From NCBI RefSeq assembly GCF_001712795.1, contig NZ_KV757759.1, forward strand, positions 1 through 46,359: a DNA stretch of 46,359 nucleotides. The letters are read 5' to 3'. Source of the DNA: Nostoc sp. KVJ20. Lineage in GTDB: Bacteria > Cyanobacteriota > Cyanobacteriia > Cyanobacteriales > Nostocaceae. The stretch's first letter is position 1. Each line of letters begins with the position of its first letter. The translations under genes and the position numbers were made by a program. Below are positions 17,623 through 25,562 of this stretch, piece by piece. Under the pieces are notes generated by a model. That model saw nothing but the letters and a program-made list of their open reading frames with translations, ran no database searches and had not been told where the DNA came from.

Positions 17623-17928
17623 TCAAATCTCAAAAATCTCTGACTGCGAAGCTTTAGATTCTTCAGCTAAACGCTGGGATAGAGTTTCAATAGTGGGGTA
17701 ATGCCACAATAGAATTGGAGATAGCTCAAAACCAAACAATTTCTCTGCTTTGCTAACAAGAAACATTGCCTGCGCTGACTCTAAACCGTAACTATCTAAA
17801 GGCTGACTGACATCTATATCTTTGGGTTCAACTCCTAACTGCTCTGCAATATGAGATACTAACCAAGCTTGAATTTCTTCTGCGGTATAAGACTGCTTTT
17901 TAGTTGTCTCAGGAGTAGACTGACTCAT
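17623..17928 (-). CDS. Free-standing acyl carrier protein
   Basis: 101 residues. A four-helix carrier domain spans about residues 15-92, with the phosphopantetheine site in DSYGLESAQAMFL at Ser51. The GLESAQA wording is PKS/NRPS-cluster type rather than that of the housekeeping fatty acid ACP (DSLD). A Shine-Dalgarno-like AGAGGTG precedes the ATG by about 6 bases. It sits between the ferredoxin and acyltransferase genes. It probably carries the chain during the diiron reaction or presents it to the acyltransferase. Confidence 0.93.
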   Translation of the reverse strand: MSQSTPETTKKQSYTAEEIQAWLVSHIAEQLGVEPKDIDVSQPLDSYGLESAQAMFLVSKAEKLFGFELSPILLWHYPTIETLSQRLAEESKASQSEIFEI

Positions 17929-18114
17929 TTACACACCTCTGAAGTAAAAGGAATTTGATATGTAGCATTTCTAAATAGGATATGAACAAGTTAAAAACTG
18001 ATAATTCTTGTTCATAGCATCAATAGAATTGCTATACTCACTAAAATTTTGGAAAAGTTGAAGCTAGGAGATACTAGAAAATGTTTTAACTTTCACTACT
18101 GCTTCATATCTGTT

Positions 18115-18322
18115 AGAGGATGTTTGAAAAGTAATTGTCTGTGATTTTAGGCACTTGTTGATCCCCCCTAACCCCCCTTAAAAAGGGGGGAACCGGAATT
18201 AAAGTCCCCCTTGTTAAGGGGAGCCAGTGCGGTCTTGGGGGTTTCCCCCATGAGCAACTGGCGTGGATTTAGGGGGATCTAAAACTTTTGATACCGAGAA
18301 GAGGACTTTTCAAACATACTCT
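18115..18322. repeat. MITE-like element, AGAGGATGTTTGAAAAGT termini
   Basis: Terminal inverted repeats AGAGGATGTTTGAAAAGT and ACTTTTCAAACATACTCT enclose C-rich/G-rich palindromes (GATCCCCCCTAACCCCCC against GGGGGGA). A shorter copy is at 39050-39213 with the same ends and interior. No ORF. Confidence 0.82.
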
Positions 18323-18423
18323 AAGACTTACGCAAACAATAGTCAAAAAATGATTTTCAGTTAGGGGCAGCTTTGCATTTACATTGATTACCCCTACAGC
18401 CTATAGTTTTGCGTAAGTCCTAA
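18322..18423. repeat. MITE-like element, GACTTACGCAAA termini
   Basis: Ends TAAGACTTACGCAAAC and GTTTTGCGTAAGTCCTAA are inverted copies with one mismatch. The 102-base interior holds TAGGGGCAG and a matching CCCCTACAG segment. It abuts the preceding element directly. Confidence 0.75.
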
Positions 18424-18461
18424 TCTCTTAAACGCACATCGGGCTATATACAATTTGTCAA

Positions 18462-18749
18462 CTAATCAGCGACCCGAATGCGAATATCACCCTGCACAAT
18501 GCATTGACAAGCTAGGCGAATATTGGGATTATCTGGAGCCAACACATCAAGCAAAATCCGTTCTTCATCCATCACAGGAGTTAGATTTTCCATCCCACTT
18601 ACAACTTCTATGAGGCAGGTTCCGCAAGCAACGCAACGACAACCAAATAAAATTGAACTAGGATGATCATCACAAACCTGAGTTAAGCGTTGGTTTGCTT
18701 CAACTTGAACTGTTTTTTGATCGTCTTCAAAATGAATAGATACTATCAT
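18462..18749 (-). CDS. 2Fe-2S ferredoxin
   Basis: 95 residues, plant/adrenodoxin-like fold. Cluster ligands are readable as Cys37, Cys42 and Cys45 in GCRCVACGTC plus Cys81 in LACQC, with extra Cys39 and Cys83. Carries single electrons in the cytoplasm. It lies 49 bases after the diiron oxygenase gene, so it is very likely the electron donor for that enzyme. No dedicated reductase is nearby; a general ferredoxin-NADP reductase would have to serve. Confidence 0.93.
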   Translation of the reverse strand: MIVSIHFEDDQKTVQVEANQRLTQVCDDHPSSILFGCRCVACGTCLIEVVSGMENLTPVMDEERILLDVLAPDNPNIRLACQCIVQGDIRIRVAD

Positions 18750-18798
18750 TTCTCAACTCACTAGGTTCAGGAAATAGGGTTAGCAGATTTAGCAAACC

Positions 18799-20097
18799 TT
18801 AGGCAACTTCAACAACTTTTTGAATTTCCTTAATTGCCAAAGCATCCTTGTAACGCTGATAGCGGTTACCTAGCTTAGTTGTGTTTAACTCCAATCCCAG
18901 TTCTTTAATCAGACGCTCTAGCTGCTGAGATTTGTATTGCCAACTCTTTTGTTCCATGTAACCAATGATATTGCGCCACTTTGAACTCACCTGTCTCCAA
19001 GAATGAACTAATTGATTTATATCTACTTGCTTATCAGCTAACTCAGGATGGTGCAGAGACATACTTAGTGAGTTTAGCCCGATTCTAACATCAGTTAACA
19101 TGACTCCTTGCACAGTCAGGTCTAACTTCTCCAAATAAGTTGTGAAACTAGCACTAATGTAGTCTTCCACAATTAGCTGTATGAAATATCGAATGAAATC
19201 TTGAGCTTCTGGAGGAGCTACCCTATACAGTTCTACTCCTAAATCAAAAGATGTTGTGTAATGACGTGCTTCATCTGTTAAGTGACCCTGATTCAATTCA
19301 AAAGCTAATGGTTCATAATCAAACTTTTCGGGAGAATCAAATAAATAGGCTTCGCTTTTTTTTAATTCCACATTAGCCATGTACCGATACAGCAGAGCCA
19401 AACTACCTAAGCCACTTTCTTGGACTTTTTCGGCGGGTAGCATCCTCATAGCATCCCCAATCATGAAGCGTAAAGTTCGATATGTAAAATTTTGACCTTG
19501 TTGCTGTGTCTGTTTGATAATCTCTTTAAGAGAGCTTTTCCCCTTTTGAAGATTCAACAGAGTTTCATTTAAATCTTCATTAAAAGTAAAACGGGTATCG
19601 AAACTGTCAAAATCTGATTGAGGTATTGCACCAACAGAACCATAGAAAAAACCAGGCTCATCAAAGGAGCTTTGAATTCCTATTTCTCGGCAAACCATAC
19701 TATATACGGTTCTAAAAGACCAAATATGATCCATTTCTTCATTAGTTTCCTGATGAAGAATCATAAATTCATCCGAGTAGGAAGAAAAAACTTTTTCGGC
19801 AATACTCATGTTGGAAATGAGAGACTGATATTCGCTATTGGCAACATACTTGTATAAGTTAGCAAAAAATGTCGCAGATAAAATTGACATTTGACGAGCA
19901 TTAAAGGAAAGTAAATACTCACAAATTGGTACGGGTAATGGGAGCATTCCCGGATGAGAGTAAAGTTTTTCTCCTTTAATTCCCTGCTTGCTCATCGCTA
20001 TAGCGACAGTTTTTAATTCTAAGGGATTAGTATGTGCCTGCTCGAAAAGCTTATTTTGGATCTTGGGAATTCGGTTATCAATTTTAACAGTGCTCAT
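18799..20097 (-). CDS. Carboxylate-bridged diiron oxygenase-like protein (AurF-like fold suspected)
   Basis: 432 residues, mostly alpha-helical. Two ExxH motifs fit a four-helix diiron site: Glu121-His124 in EEMDHIW, preceded by Glu117, and Glu276-His279 in TDEARHYTTSF; Glu244 or a neighbour in ANVELKKSEAY could bridge. Such enzymes use O2 and electrons to hydroxylate, desaturate or N-oxygenate substrates. A near-perfect Shine-Dalgarno (AAAGGAGG) precedes the ATG by about 8 bases, in the 14-base gap after the PfaD-like gene. The ferredoxin follows. This makes PfaD-like, oxygenase and ferredoxin one expression unit. The exact family is uncertain; the AurF/CmlI-type comparison is by motif only. 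Confidence 0.72.
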   Translation of the reverse strand: MSTVKIDNRIPKIQNKLFEQAHTNPLELKTVAIAMSKQGIKGEKLYSHPGMLPLPVPICEYLLSFNARQMSILSATFFANLYKYVANSEYQSLISNMSIAEKVFSSYSDEFMILHQETNEEMDHIWSFRTVYSMVCREIGIQSSFDEPGFFYGSVGAIPQSDFDSFDTRFTFNEDLNETLLNLQKGKSSLKEIIKQTQQQGQNFTYRTLRFMIGDAMRMLPAEKVQESGLGSLALLYRYMANVELKKSEAYLFDSPEKFDYEPLAFELNQGHLTDEARHYTTSFDLGVELYRVAPPEAQDFIRYFIQLIVEDYISASFTTYLEKLDLTVQGVMLTDVRIGLNSLSMSLHHPELADKQVDINQLVHSWRQVSSKWRNIIGYMEQKSWQYKSQQLERLIKELGLELNTTKLGNRYQRYKDALAIKEIQKVVEVA

Positions 20098-20111
20098 CTG
20101 ATTTTCCTCCT

Positions 20112-21773
20112 TTAATTAGCAGTAGATGGACGATATTCACTGTAATAAGATGGCATTTGTAAACCCTGCATTTTCAAACTTTGCATCCGGTATAAAAATG
20201 CCGCTCCGGTCATAATCTGATTAGCAATATCAACGACTTGGCGATTATTTGATTCAGATAAATAAGAACCTCTAACCCAGTCATTGAAGCTGCCCATAGC
20301 TGGGCCACACCAAATTTGATAATCCATTTCTCTTCCTTTTTCCCCAAAGTTAGACCAACGAGATGATAATCCCAGATACCAGCGGAAAATTAGAGCCATC
20401 TTCAGTTTGGGATTATTAACAGCTTTGGTTAATTTATCGGGATTACGTTGAGATAAATAACTAACTGTTTCTTCCCAAACTGCTTCCAAACTCTTTTGTA
20501 AAACTTGTTTTTCTAATTTCTCTCTTTCTGCTAGTGGAATATCTTCAATTGAGTCATAGTTTTTGTATAACTCAAACAGTTTTTGTGCTCGCAAAGGAAA
20601 GAGAGTTCCTCTTTTGAGAACTTGGAGTTTTACCCCCATTTCAAACATATCTGCCGCCGGAGCCATCATTACATCAGCCATCTCGGCTTGAGCCAGCAAT
20701 TGTTTAGTATGTTGAGAAGTTCCAGCTTCAATACAAGATTGATTAATTGAGCCGGTCACAACATAAGCAGCCCCCATCATAAAGGCAGCTAATGCTGATT
20801 GTGGCGTAGCAATTCCTCCTGCTACTCCGACTCTGACTGGTTTTTCATAAGAAAATTTTCTTTGAATTTCATCTCTCAATTCCAAAATAGATGGTAAAAG
20901 ACAAACCAAAGGACGATTATCTGTATGACCACCAGAATCAGCTTCTACAGTAATATCATCAGCTACAGGAATTTTTTCAGCTAGACTTGCTTGTAATTCA
21001 CTAATAAGACCTTGCTCAACTAATTGTTTTAAGATTTTTGTGGGAGCAGGTTGCAGAAATTTAGTTGCAACTTCTCTCCGAGAAATTTTGGCAATAATTT
21101 TATTTTTGATTTCGATTTGATTGGCTGCATTCAAACCAAGTCCAGCAGCGCGGTAGTAAACAATGTTGTCAGTCAAATCGAGGAAGGCGGAAGCTTCGAT
21201 TGTTCTTACCTGATATTTAAGATACAAATCAACAACGCCGCGTTCAATAGCAGGTTCACTGGGACTGTGGAGTAAGTTAAATGCGTAAGGCCCTTGGGGT
21301 AAAGCTTTTTGAATATGGTTAATGGCTGCTTCGACGCGAGCAGGAGATAAGCCACCAGCACCAAATGAACTTAGGATTTTCTCTTTACCAAGGGCAATTA
21401 CTAGTTCTTCAGAAGCAATTCCTTGAGCCATTGCGCCCGTGGCATAAGCGTATTTTACGCCATGAAAGCTGAGAAAAGTTGGATCACCTAATTGTCGAAT
21501 TGATAACGGTGGAACAGCTATTAATGTTTCTACATCCTCAGACTTTTCTTGGTTGTAAGGATATAAATAACCTTCGTTAGTTGCGCCAATTTTTCCTTCG
21601 ACTCTAATAATATAACAAGGTTTTTCTAAATTTAGTAATTTAGATTTTATGCCTTTTTCGTTAAAAGAGACAGAATCTAAAGCACCTTGCCAAGCTTGAT
21701 TTTGATGGTAAGAAAAGTCTGATACTTTCAGGTAATTACCATTTTTGTTTAGTATATTGTTTGCGCCTATCAT
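20112..21773 (-). CDS. PfaD-family enoyl reductase (FMN, nitronate-monooxygenase-like)
   Basis: 553 residues. FMN-dependent TIM-barrel protein of the PfaD family, the trans-acting enoyl reductase of PUFA synthases and related polyketide systems. Motifs: SFGAGGLSPARVEAAI, FNLLHSPSEPAIERGVVDL, the catalytic/flavin stretch VEADSGGHTDNRP, and phosphate-binding VGVAGGIATPQSALAAFMMG with GAAYVVTGSINQ. C-terminal helices contain the conserved FRWYLGLSSRWSN and WCGPAMGSFNDWV. A GGAG lies 10 bases before the ATG. Sits 56 bases after the PfaB-like gene, in the usual Pfa neighbourhood. Predicted to reduce enoyl intermediates on the 2418-residue synthase. Confidence 0.93.
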   Translation of the reverse strand: MIGANNILNKNGNYLKVSDFSYHQNQAWQGALDSVSFNEKGIKSKLLNLEKPCYIIRVEGKIGATNEGYLYPYNQEKSEDVETLIAVPPLSIRQLGDPTFLSFHGVKYAYATGAMAQGIASEELVIALGKEKILSSFGAGGLSPARVEAAINHIQKALPQGPYAFNLLHSPSEPAIERGVVDLYLKYQVRTIEASAFLDLTDNIVYYRAAGLGLNAANQIEIKNKIIAKISRREVATKFLQPAPTKILKQLVEQGLISELQASLAEKIPVADDITVEADSGGHTDNRPLVCLLPSILELRDEIQRKFSYEKPVRVGVAGGIATPQSALAAFMMGAAYVVTGSINQSCIEAGTSQHTKQLLAQAEMADVMMAPAADMFEMGVKLQVLKRGTLFPLRAQKLFELYKNYDSIEDIPLAEREKLEKQVLQKSLEAVWEETVSYLSQRNPDKLTKAVNNPKLKMALIFRWYLGLSSRWSNFGEKGREMDYQIWCGPAMGSFNDWVRGSYLSESNNRQVVDIANQIMTGAAFLYRMQSLKMQGLQMPSYYSEYRPSTAN

Positions 21774-21829
21774 GCTTTTATTTCTCCAGTCAGATAATGT
21801 AGCTGCATAAAAGTATGAAAATTTAGATT

Positions 21830-24800
21830 TTATTCAAATAACCTTTGATAACAAGCCATTTGCAACTGAATTATGGCGCTGATTTGCTTTAGTGACTCCT
21901 GTCGCGCTTGTAAAAAAACAGCATGAGTTTTGGTCATACGAGAAGCATTTTCACTTAGCTTTTGATAGTAAGGGCTACGTAAATTGAGACAATGGGGTTC
22001 ATCAATAACATGAGAAATTGTCAAACTAGAAGTCAGAATGGATTGATAATTTTCCTGTTCTGTTATCCAAGTTTCGTTATTTTCTGATTTCTCTACAGTT
22101 TCTAAATTACGCTCTTGTAGCAATAGCCGAGTCGATTCGCTACCATTTTTAAGACCTTTTTGCTGTTGGATATGTTCTGTATTTCTAGAGGTGTTGACAG
22201 GACTTGTAATTGTAGTTTGAAACAAAGAAGAATTCATTTGTGCTAATTCCTTAAAATCTGGTAGTTTATGCTGCTGTTGATTAGCAGTGTTAATGGGATG
22301 GCTAAAAGAGATGTCTTGAAGTTTTTCTTGTTTATTATTGTTCAAAGATGTGTAATTAATCTTGCTACTGTCTAAGGTTATAAATCTCACCCTAGAATTG
22401 TTTTTTTGGGAAACTTTTGGTTCTTGAGAATATAGTGGTGATAAATCTAAATTAACCCGATGACTGAGGAGTTTTGCTAAGGCTTTGATAATAGAAGTAT
22501 GATCGTCTACACCTCTTTTATTAAGAGACACTGTGATGTGTTCTTTTGCATTGAGGGTTTTATCAATCCATCTAGAACAGTTACTACCGGCACCTACTTC
22601 GATGAATATTTTGAAACCATCTTCATAGACGCGGTTAATTAGCTGAGGGAAATTAAGCTGTTGACAGAGGTTTTGAGCAATGTTGTGAGCAATAGAATGG
22701 CTGTCAAGGGCAATGGGTTTATACTCGGCTGCGGAATAGAAAATAGTATCTGGTACGTTTTGAGTAGGTAATGTATTTAATCTCACAAGTTCATCGTATT
22801 CAGAGCGCATTGTCTCGCAATGAATTACATGGGTGAAGGGAGCAGAAAAAGCATTACAATTTAAGTTGGCAATCACTCGCTGACAGGCTTGGATATCACC
22901 AGCGATCGCAACTTCTTCTGTAGTATTAATTAAAGGCAAATAGACATGCTTTTCATCTTTAATAGCTTCCTGAACACGCGAGACTGGACACATGAGAATA
23001 TAGTTGCGCCAAAAATCTTCGCCTTGCTCATCTTGTCCTTGAGGTAATCCCCAATACTCGCGCACAGCATTTTTGGGGCCAGATAGCCTCGTCTTCAGCA
23101 GAGATGATGAGTTAAAGCCCTCACTACCTTCTTGAAACTCAGTCCAGACACCCTGAGCCAACATCATGCTAATTTCGCCCAAGCTATAACCAAAAGCAGA
23201 TTGGGGCTTGAGTTGGAAATAATTTTTCAGAATTGCTGTCATCAGCCCAGCACAGGCCATTTCTGATTCGAGTACTGCTACTGAATCTTTGAGCAATCGC
23301 TGTTCAAGGGCTTCTAATTGCCTGGTTGATAATTTTTCTAAGCTTCGGGGATAAATAAGTTTTTCGACGTTGGCAACACGATTGTAGATGCTTCTGATGA
23401 AGGGATCATCGTAAAGTTGAGGAAACAAACGAAACAGATTTCGACCTAATCCGATATACGCACTAAAAGCACCTGGGTAAACGAAAGCAACTTTACCTCT
23501 TTGACCCATCGGTTTGGCCGTAAAATAGCTACCGAGAGGGCTTTGCCAGTCTTTCCCTGTCTCGAAGGCATGGGCAATACCCTTGAGGGAGTGCTGAATT
23601 TCCCGTTGCAATTCCTCTTGATTGTGTCCGAGAATTGCTAGAGCATAAGTTGCCTGTTGACGCTGTTGAAAAGCTGTGAAAGTCTGACTAGCAGCGTCAG
23701 ATAGGGAAGAAGAATTTTGAATCGTTTGCTCAAGAGTGCGGATTTCGTCTAATAAAGTTGATTGATCATCAGCTGCGATCGCAAATACATAATAAGGCAT
23801 TTGCTCTAAATATCGGCTGCTGTGATCTCTCTGATTTGGTTCCTCTGACAAAATTAAATGTGCGTAACTCCCATCTATCTCCATCCCATTAATCGCAGCT
23901 ATTCTTCTGCTAGCTCCTTTTTCTAAAAACCAGGGTTTTGATTCAAAAGCGACATAAAAAGGACTACCTTGCCAAATCTCTGGCGTTTTGGGGCTAGACC
24001 ATTGGGGAACCGCAGGAATATAGCGGTGATATAAACAGAGTGCTGTTTTAACCAGACTAACTACTCCCGATGCAGTATGTGTATGACCAATATTGGCTTT
24101 GACACTACCGATCGCACAAGTTAAATTTGGTTCAAATGTGCGATAAGCTGTGAGCAAACCTTGAATTTCTGACTCATCTTGCTGGGGAATACCACTACCA
24201 ACAACTTCCAAATAGTTGATATCTTTCGGTTTGATGTCTGCAAGATGAAAAGCCTGTTGACAAACTTGTGTCACCGCTTCAGAATTTGGGGATTGGGAAC
24301 TGGAGACGCGATTTGTTGAATTTTTCAGGACACTGAGAGCGTCAATCGTTGCATATATGCGATTGTTCTCTTGTTTTGCTGTTTCGTGGAGCTTCAATAC
24401 TACAGCCGCCGCACCCTCGCCTACTATCCAGCCATTGGCATTCTGGTCATAACTGAGAGTATTCACGCCTGTGTTAACTTTTGTTATTTGATTTCGTCGT
24501 AAAACACTAGCACCATCCCCAGCAAGCTCGATTGCACCGACTAAAACAGCATCTACTTCTCTGATTGTGAGTAGCTTTTGTGCAAGTTCTAAAGCTTTAA
24601 AAACAGTATTGTGTTTAGCAATTAATGTGAATGCAGGTCCAGCAAAATTCCATAGTTTGGAAATATAATCAGCCAGTCCATTTTCGATGTAACTTGGATA
24701 TTGATTATCTTGTTCGATGGCTTTTAACTGCTCTGTTTTCGGAAGTTGATCCAGAGTTAGTTCTGTAGCAGTAGCAATGATTATTGCTATTCTTGTCCCT

Positions 24801-25153
24801 TGAGAAAGTGCCGCATCTTTGAGGGCATTATCAGCTACCTGAAGCATCAATAGTTCTTGAGAATTAAAATTGTCTACTTCTTCTGGCGGTATTTCCAAAT
24901 CTAAAGCATCAATCTCAAAATCTTTGATGTATGCGCCTAATGGTAATGCACCGTCGGCAAAACCATAGTTTTTCAGCAACTTTTCTTGGGCTTCTATTGC
25001 TTGCAATCGCTGAGGAGGTATGGAAATAAAATGCTGAGTTCCTTCATAAATACTGCGTTCAAAGGCATCTAATCCTTTGCAGTCACCACCCAAATAGCAA
25101 TCCATTCCCACAATTGCTATTTTAGGAGTTTTATTTTTTGCAAATTCTTCCAT
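21830..25153 (-). CDS. PfaB-like protein: degenerate ketosynthase plus acyltransferase
   Basis: 1107 residues from ATG 25153, chosen because GAGGAG lies 7 bases upstream; a TTG at 25168 is the alternative. Residues about 10-450 are a ketosynthase fold in which the nucleophile Cys is replaced by His181 (AKHNTVFKAL) and the first catalytic His by Val (EVVGSGIPQQDE); the last (NIGHTHTA) remains, so it cannot condense and resembles a chain-length-factor-type domain. Residues about 535-850 are an acyltransferase with GYSLGE (Ser retained). The last 200 residues are low-complexity and end in an amphipathic helix (FLQARQESLKQISAIIQLQ). PfaB-type proteins supply acyltransfer and influence chain length in PUFA synthases. 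Confidence 0.88.
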   Translation of the reverse strand: MEEFAKNKTPKIAIVGMDCYLGGDCKGLDAFERSIYEGTQHFISIPPQRLQAIEAQEKLLKNYGFADGALPLGAYIKDFEIDALDLEIPPEEVDNFNSQELLMLQVADNALKDAALSQGTRIAIIIATATELTLDQLPKTEQLKAIEQDNQYPSYIENGLADYISKLWNFAGPAFTLIAKHNTVFKALELAQKLLTIREVDAVLVGAIELAGDGASVLRRNQITKVNTGVNTLSYDQNANGWIVGEGAAAVVLKLHETAKQENNRIYATIDALSVLKNSTNRVSSSQSPNSEAVTQVCQQAFHLADIKPKDINYLEVVGSGIPQQDESEIQGLLTAYRTFEPNLTCAIGSVKANIGHTHTASGVVSLVKTALCLYHRYIPAVPQWSSPKTPEIWQGSPFYVAFESKPWFLEKGASRRIAAINGMEIDGSYAHLILSEEPNQRDHSSRYLEQMPYYVFAIAADDQSTLLDEIRTLEQTIQNSSSLSDAASQTFTAFQQRQQATYALAILGHNQEELQREIQHSLKGIAHAFETGKDWQSPLGSYFTAKPMGQRGKVAFVYPGAFSAYIGLGRNLFRLFPQLYDDPFIRSIYNRVANVEKLIYPRSLEKLSTRQLEALEQRLLKDSVAVLESEMACAGLMTAILKNYFQLKPQSAFGYSLGEISMMLAQGVWTEFQEGSEGFNSSSLLKTRLSGPKNAVREYWGLPQGQDEQGEDFWRNYILMCPVSRVQEAIKDEKHVYLPLINTTEEVAIAGDIQACQRVIANLNCNAFSAPFTHVIHCETMRSEYDELVRLNTLPTQNVPDTIFYSAAEYKPIALDSHSIAHNIAQNLCQQLNFPQLINRVYEDGFKIFIEVGAGSNCSRWIDKTLNAKEHITVSLNKRGVDDHTSIIKALAKLLSHRVNLDLSPLYSQEPKVSQKNNSRVRFITLDSSKINYTSLNNNKQEKLQDISFSHPINTANQQQHKLPDFKELAQMNSSLFQTTITSPVNTSRNTEHIQQQKGLKNGSESTRLLLQERNLETVEKSENNETWITEQENYQSILTSSLTISHVIDEPHCLNLRSPYYQKLSENASRMTKTHAVFLQARQESLKQISAIIQLQMACYQRLFE

Positions 25154-25562
25154 CACCTGTCTCCTCAAGCTGATATATACATTTTTGAGTTGCTGATTCC
25201 CTGACTTTTTACGGTATCTGGAAAACCTCTCTCCTTTAAGGCCACGGTGTCTGAAATGCTGATTAATCGAGGTTTTACCCCACCCTAACCCTCCCCTTGC
25301 AAAGGGGAGGGAACTAGATTTTCTATTTCCCCATTCTGGAAAATCAGTAATGATTGGTTGGATTTTACTTGCAAAGGGGAGGGAACTAGATTTTCTATTT
25401 CCCCCCTTGCCAAGGGGGGATTAAGGGGGGTAATTTGACTTGTGTGTACACCGTAGGGGGGTAATTCTACACCGTAGCTCCTTAAAGGAGAGAGACTTTG
25501 AATTTCTTACCTGGGGTTAGGAAGCTTTTCCGAATTAAGTGAAAAGTTAGGCTAATTCCTAG
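25154..25562. other. Intergenic region of C-rich/G-rich repeats between PKS genes
   Basis: No gene. The segment TTGCAAAGGGGAGGGAACTA plus its tail occurs twice (from about 25298 and 25370). CCCCCCTTG/CAAGGGGGG palindromes follow. Bases 25434-25456 (ACTTGTGTGTACACCGTAG) match bases 58-80 in reverse complement. A repeat insertion separates two genes that are otherwise in one cluster. Confidence 0.75.

Larger units (their letters stand above)
17929..18461. other. Intergenic region occupied by two MITE-like elements
   Basis: No gene. Most of the space is filled by two adjoining palindromic elements (18115-18322 and 18322-18423), described separately. About 185 AT-rich bases upstream of the ACP gene may hold a promoter or leader. 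Confidence 0.75.
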
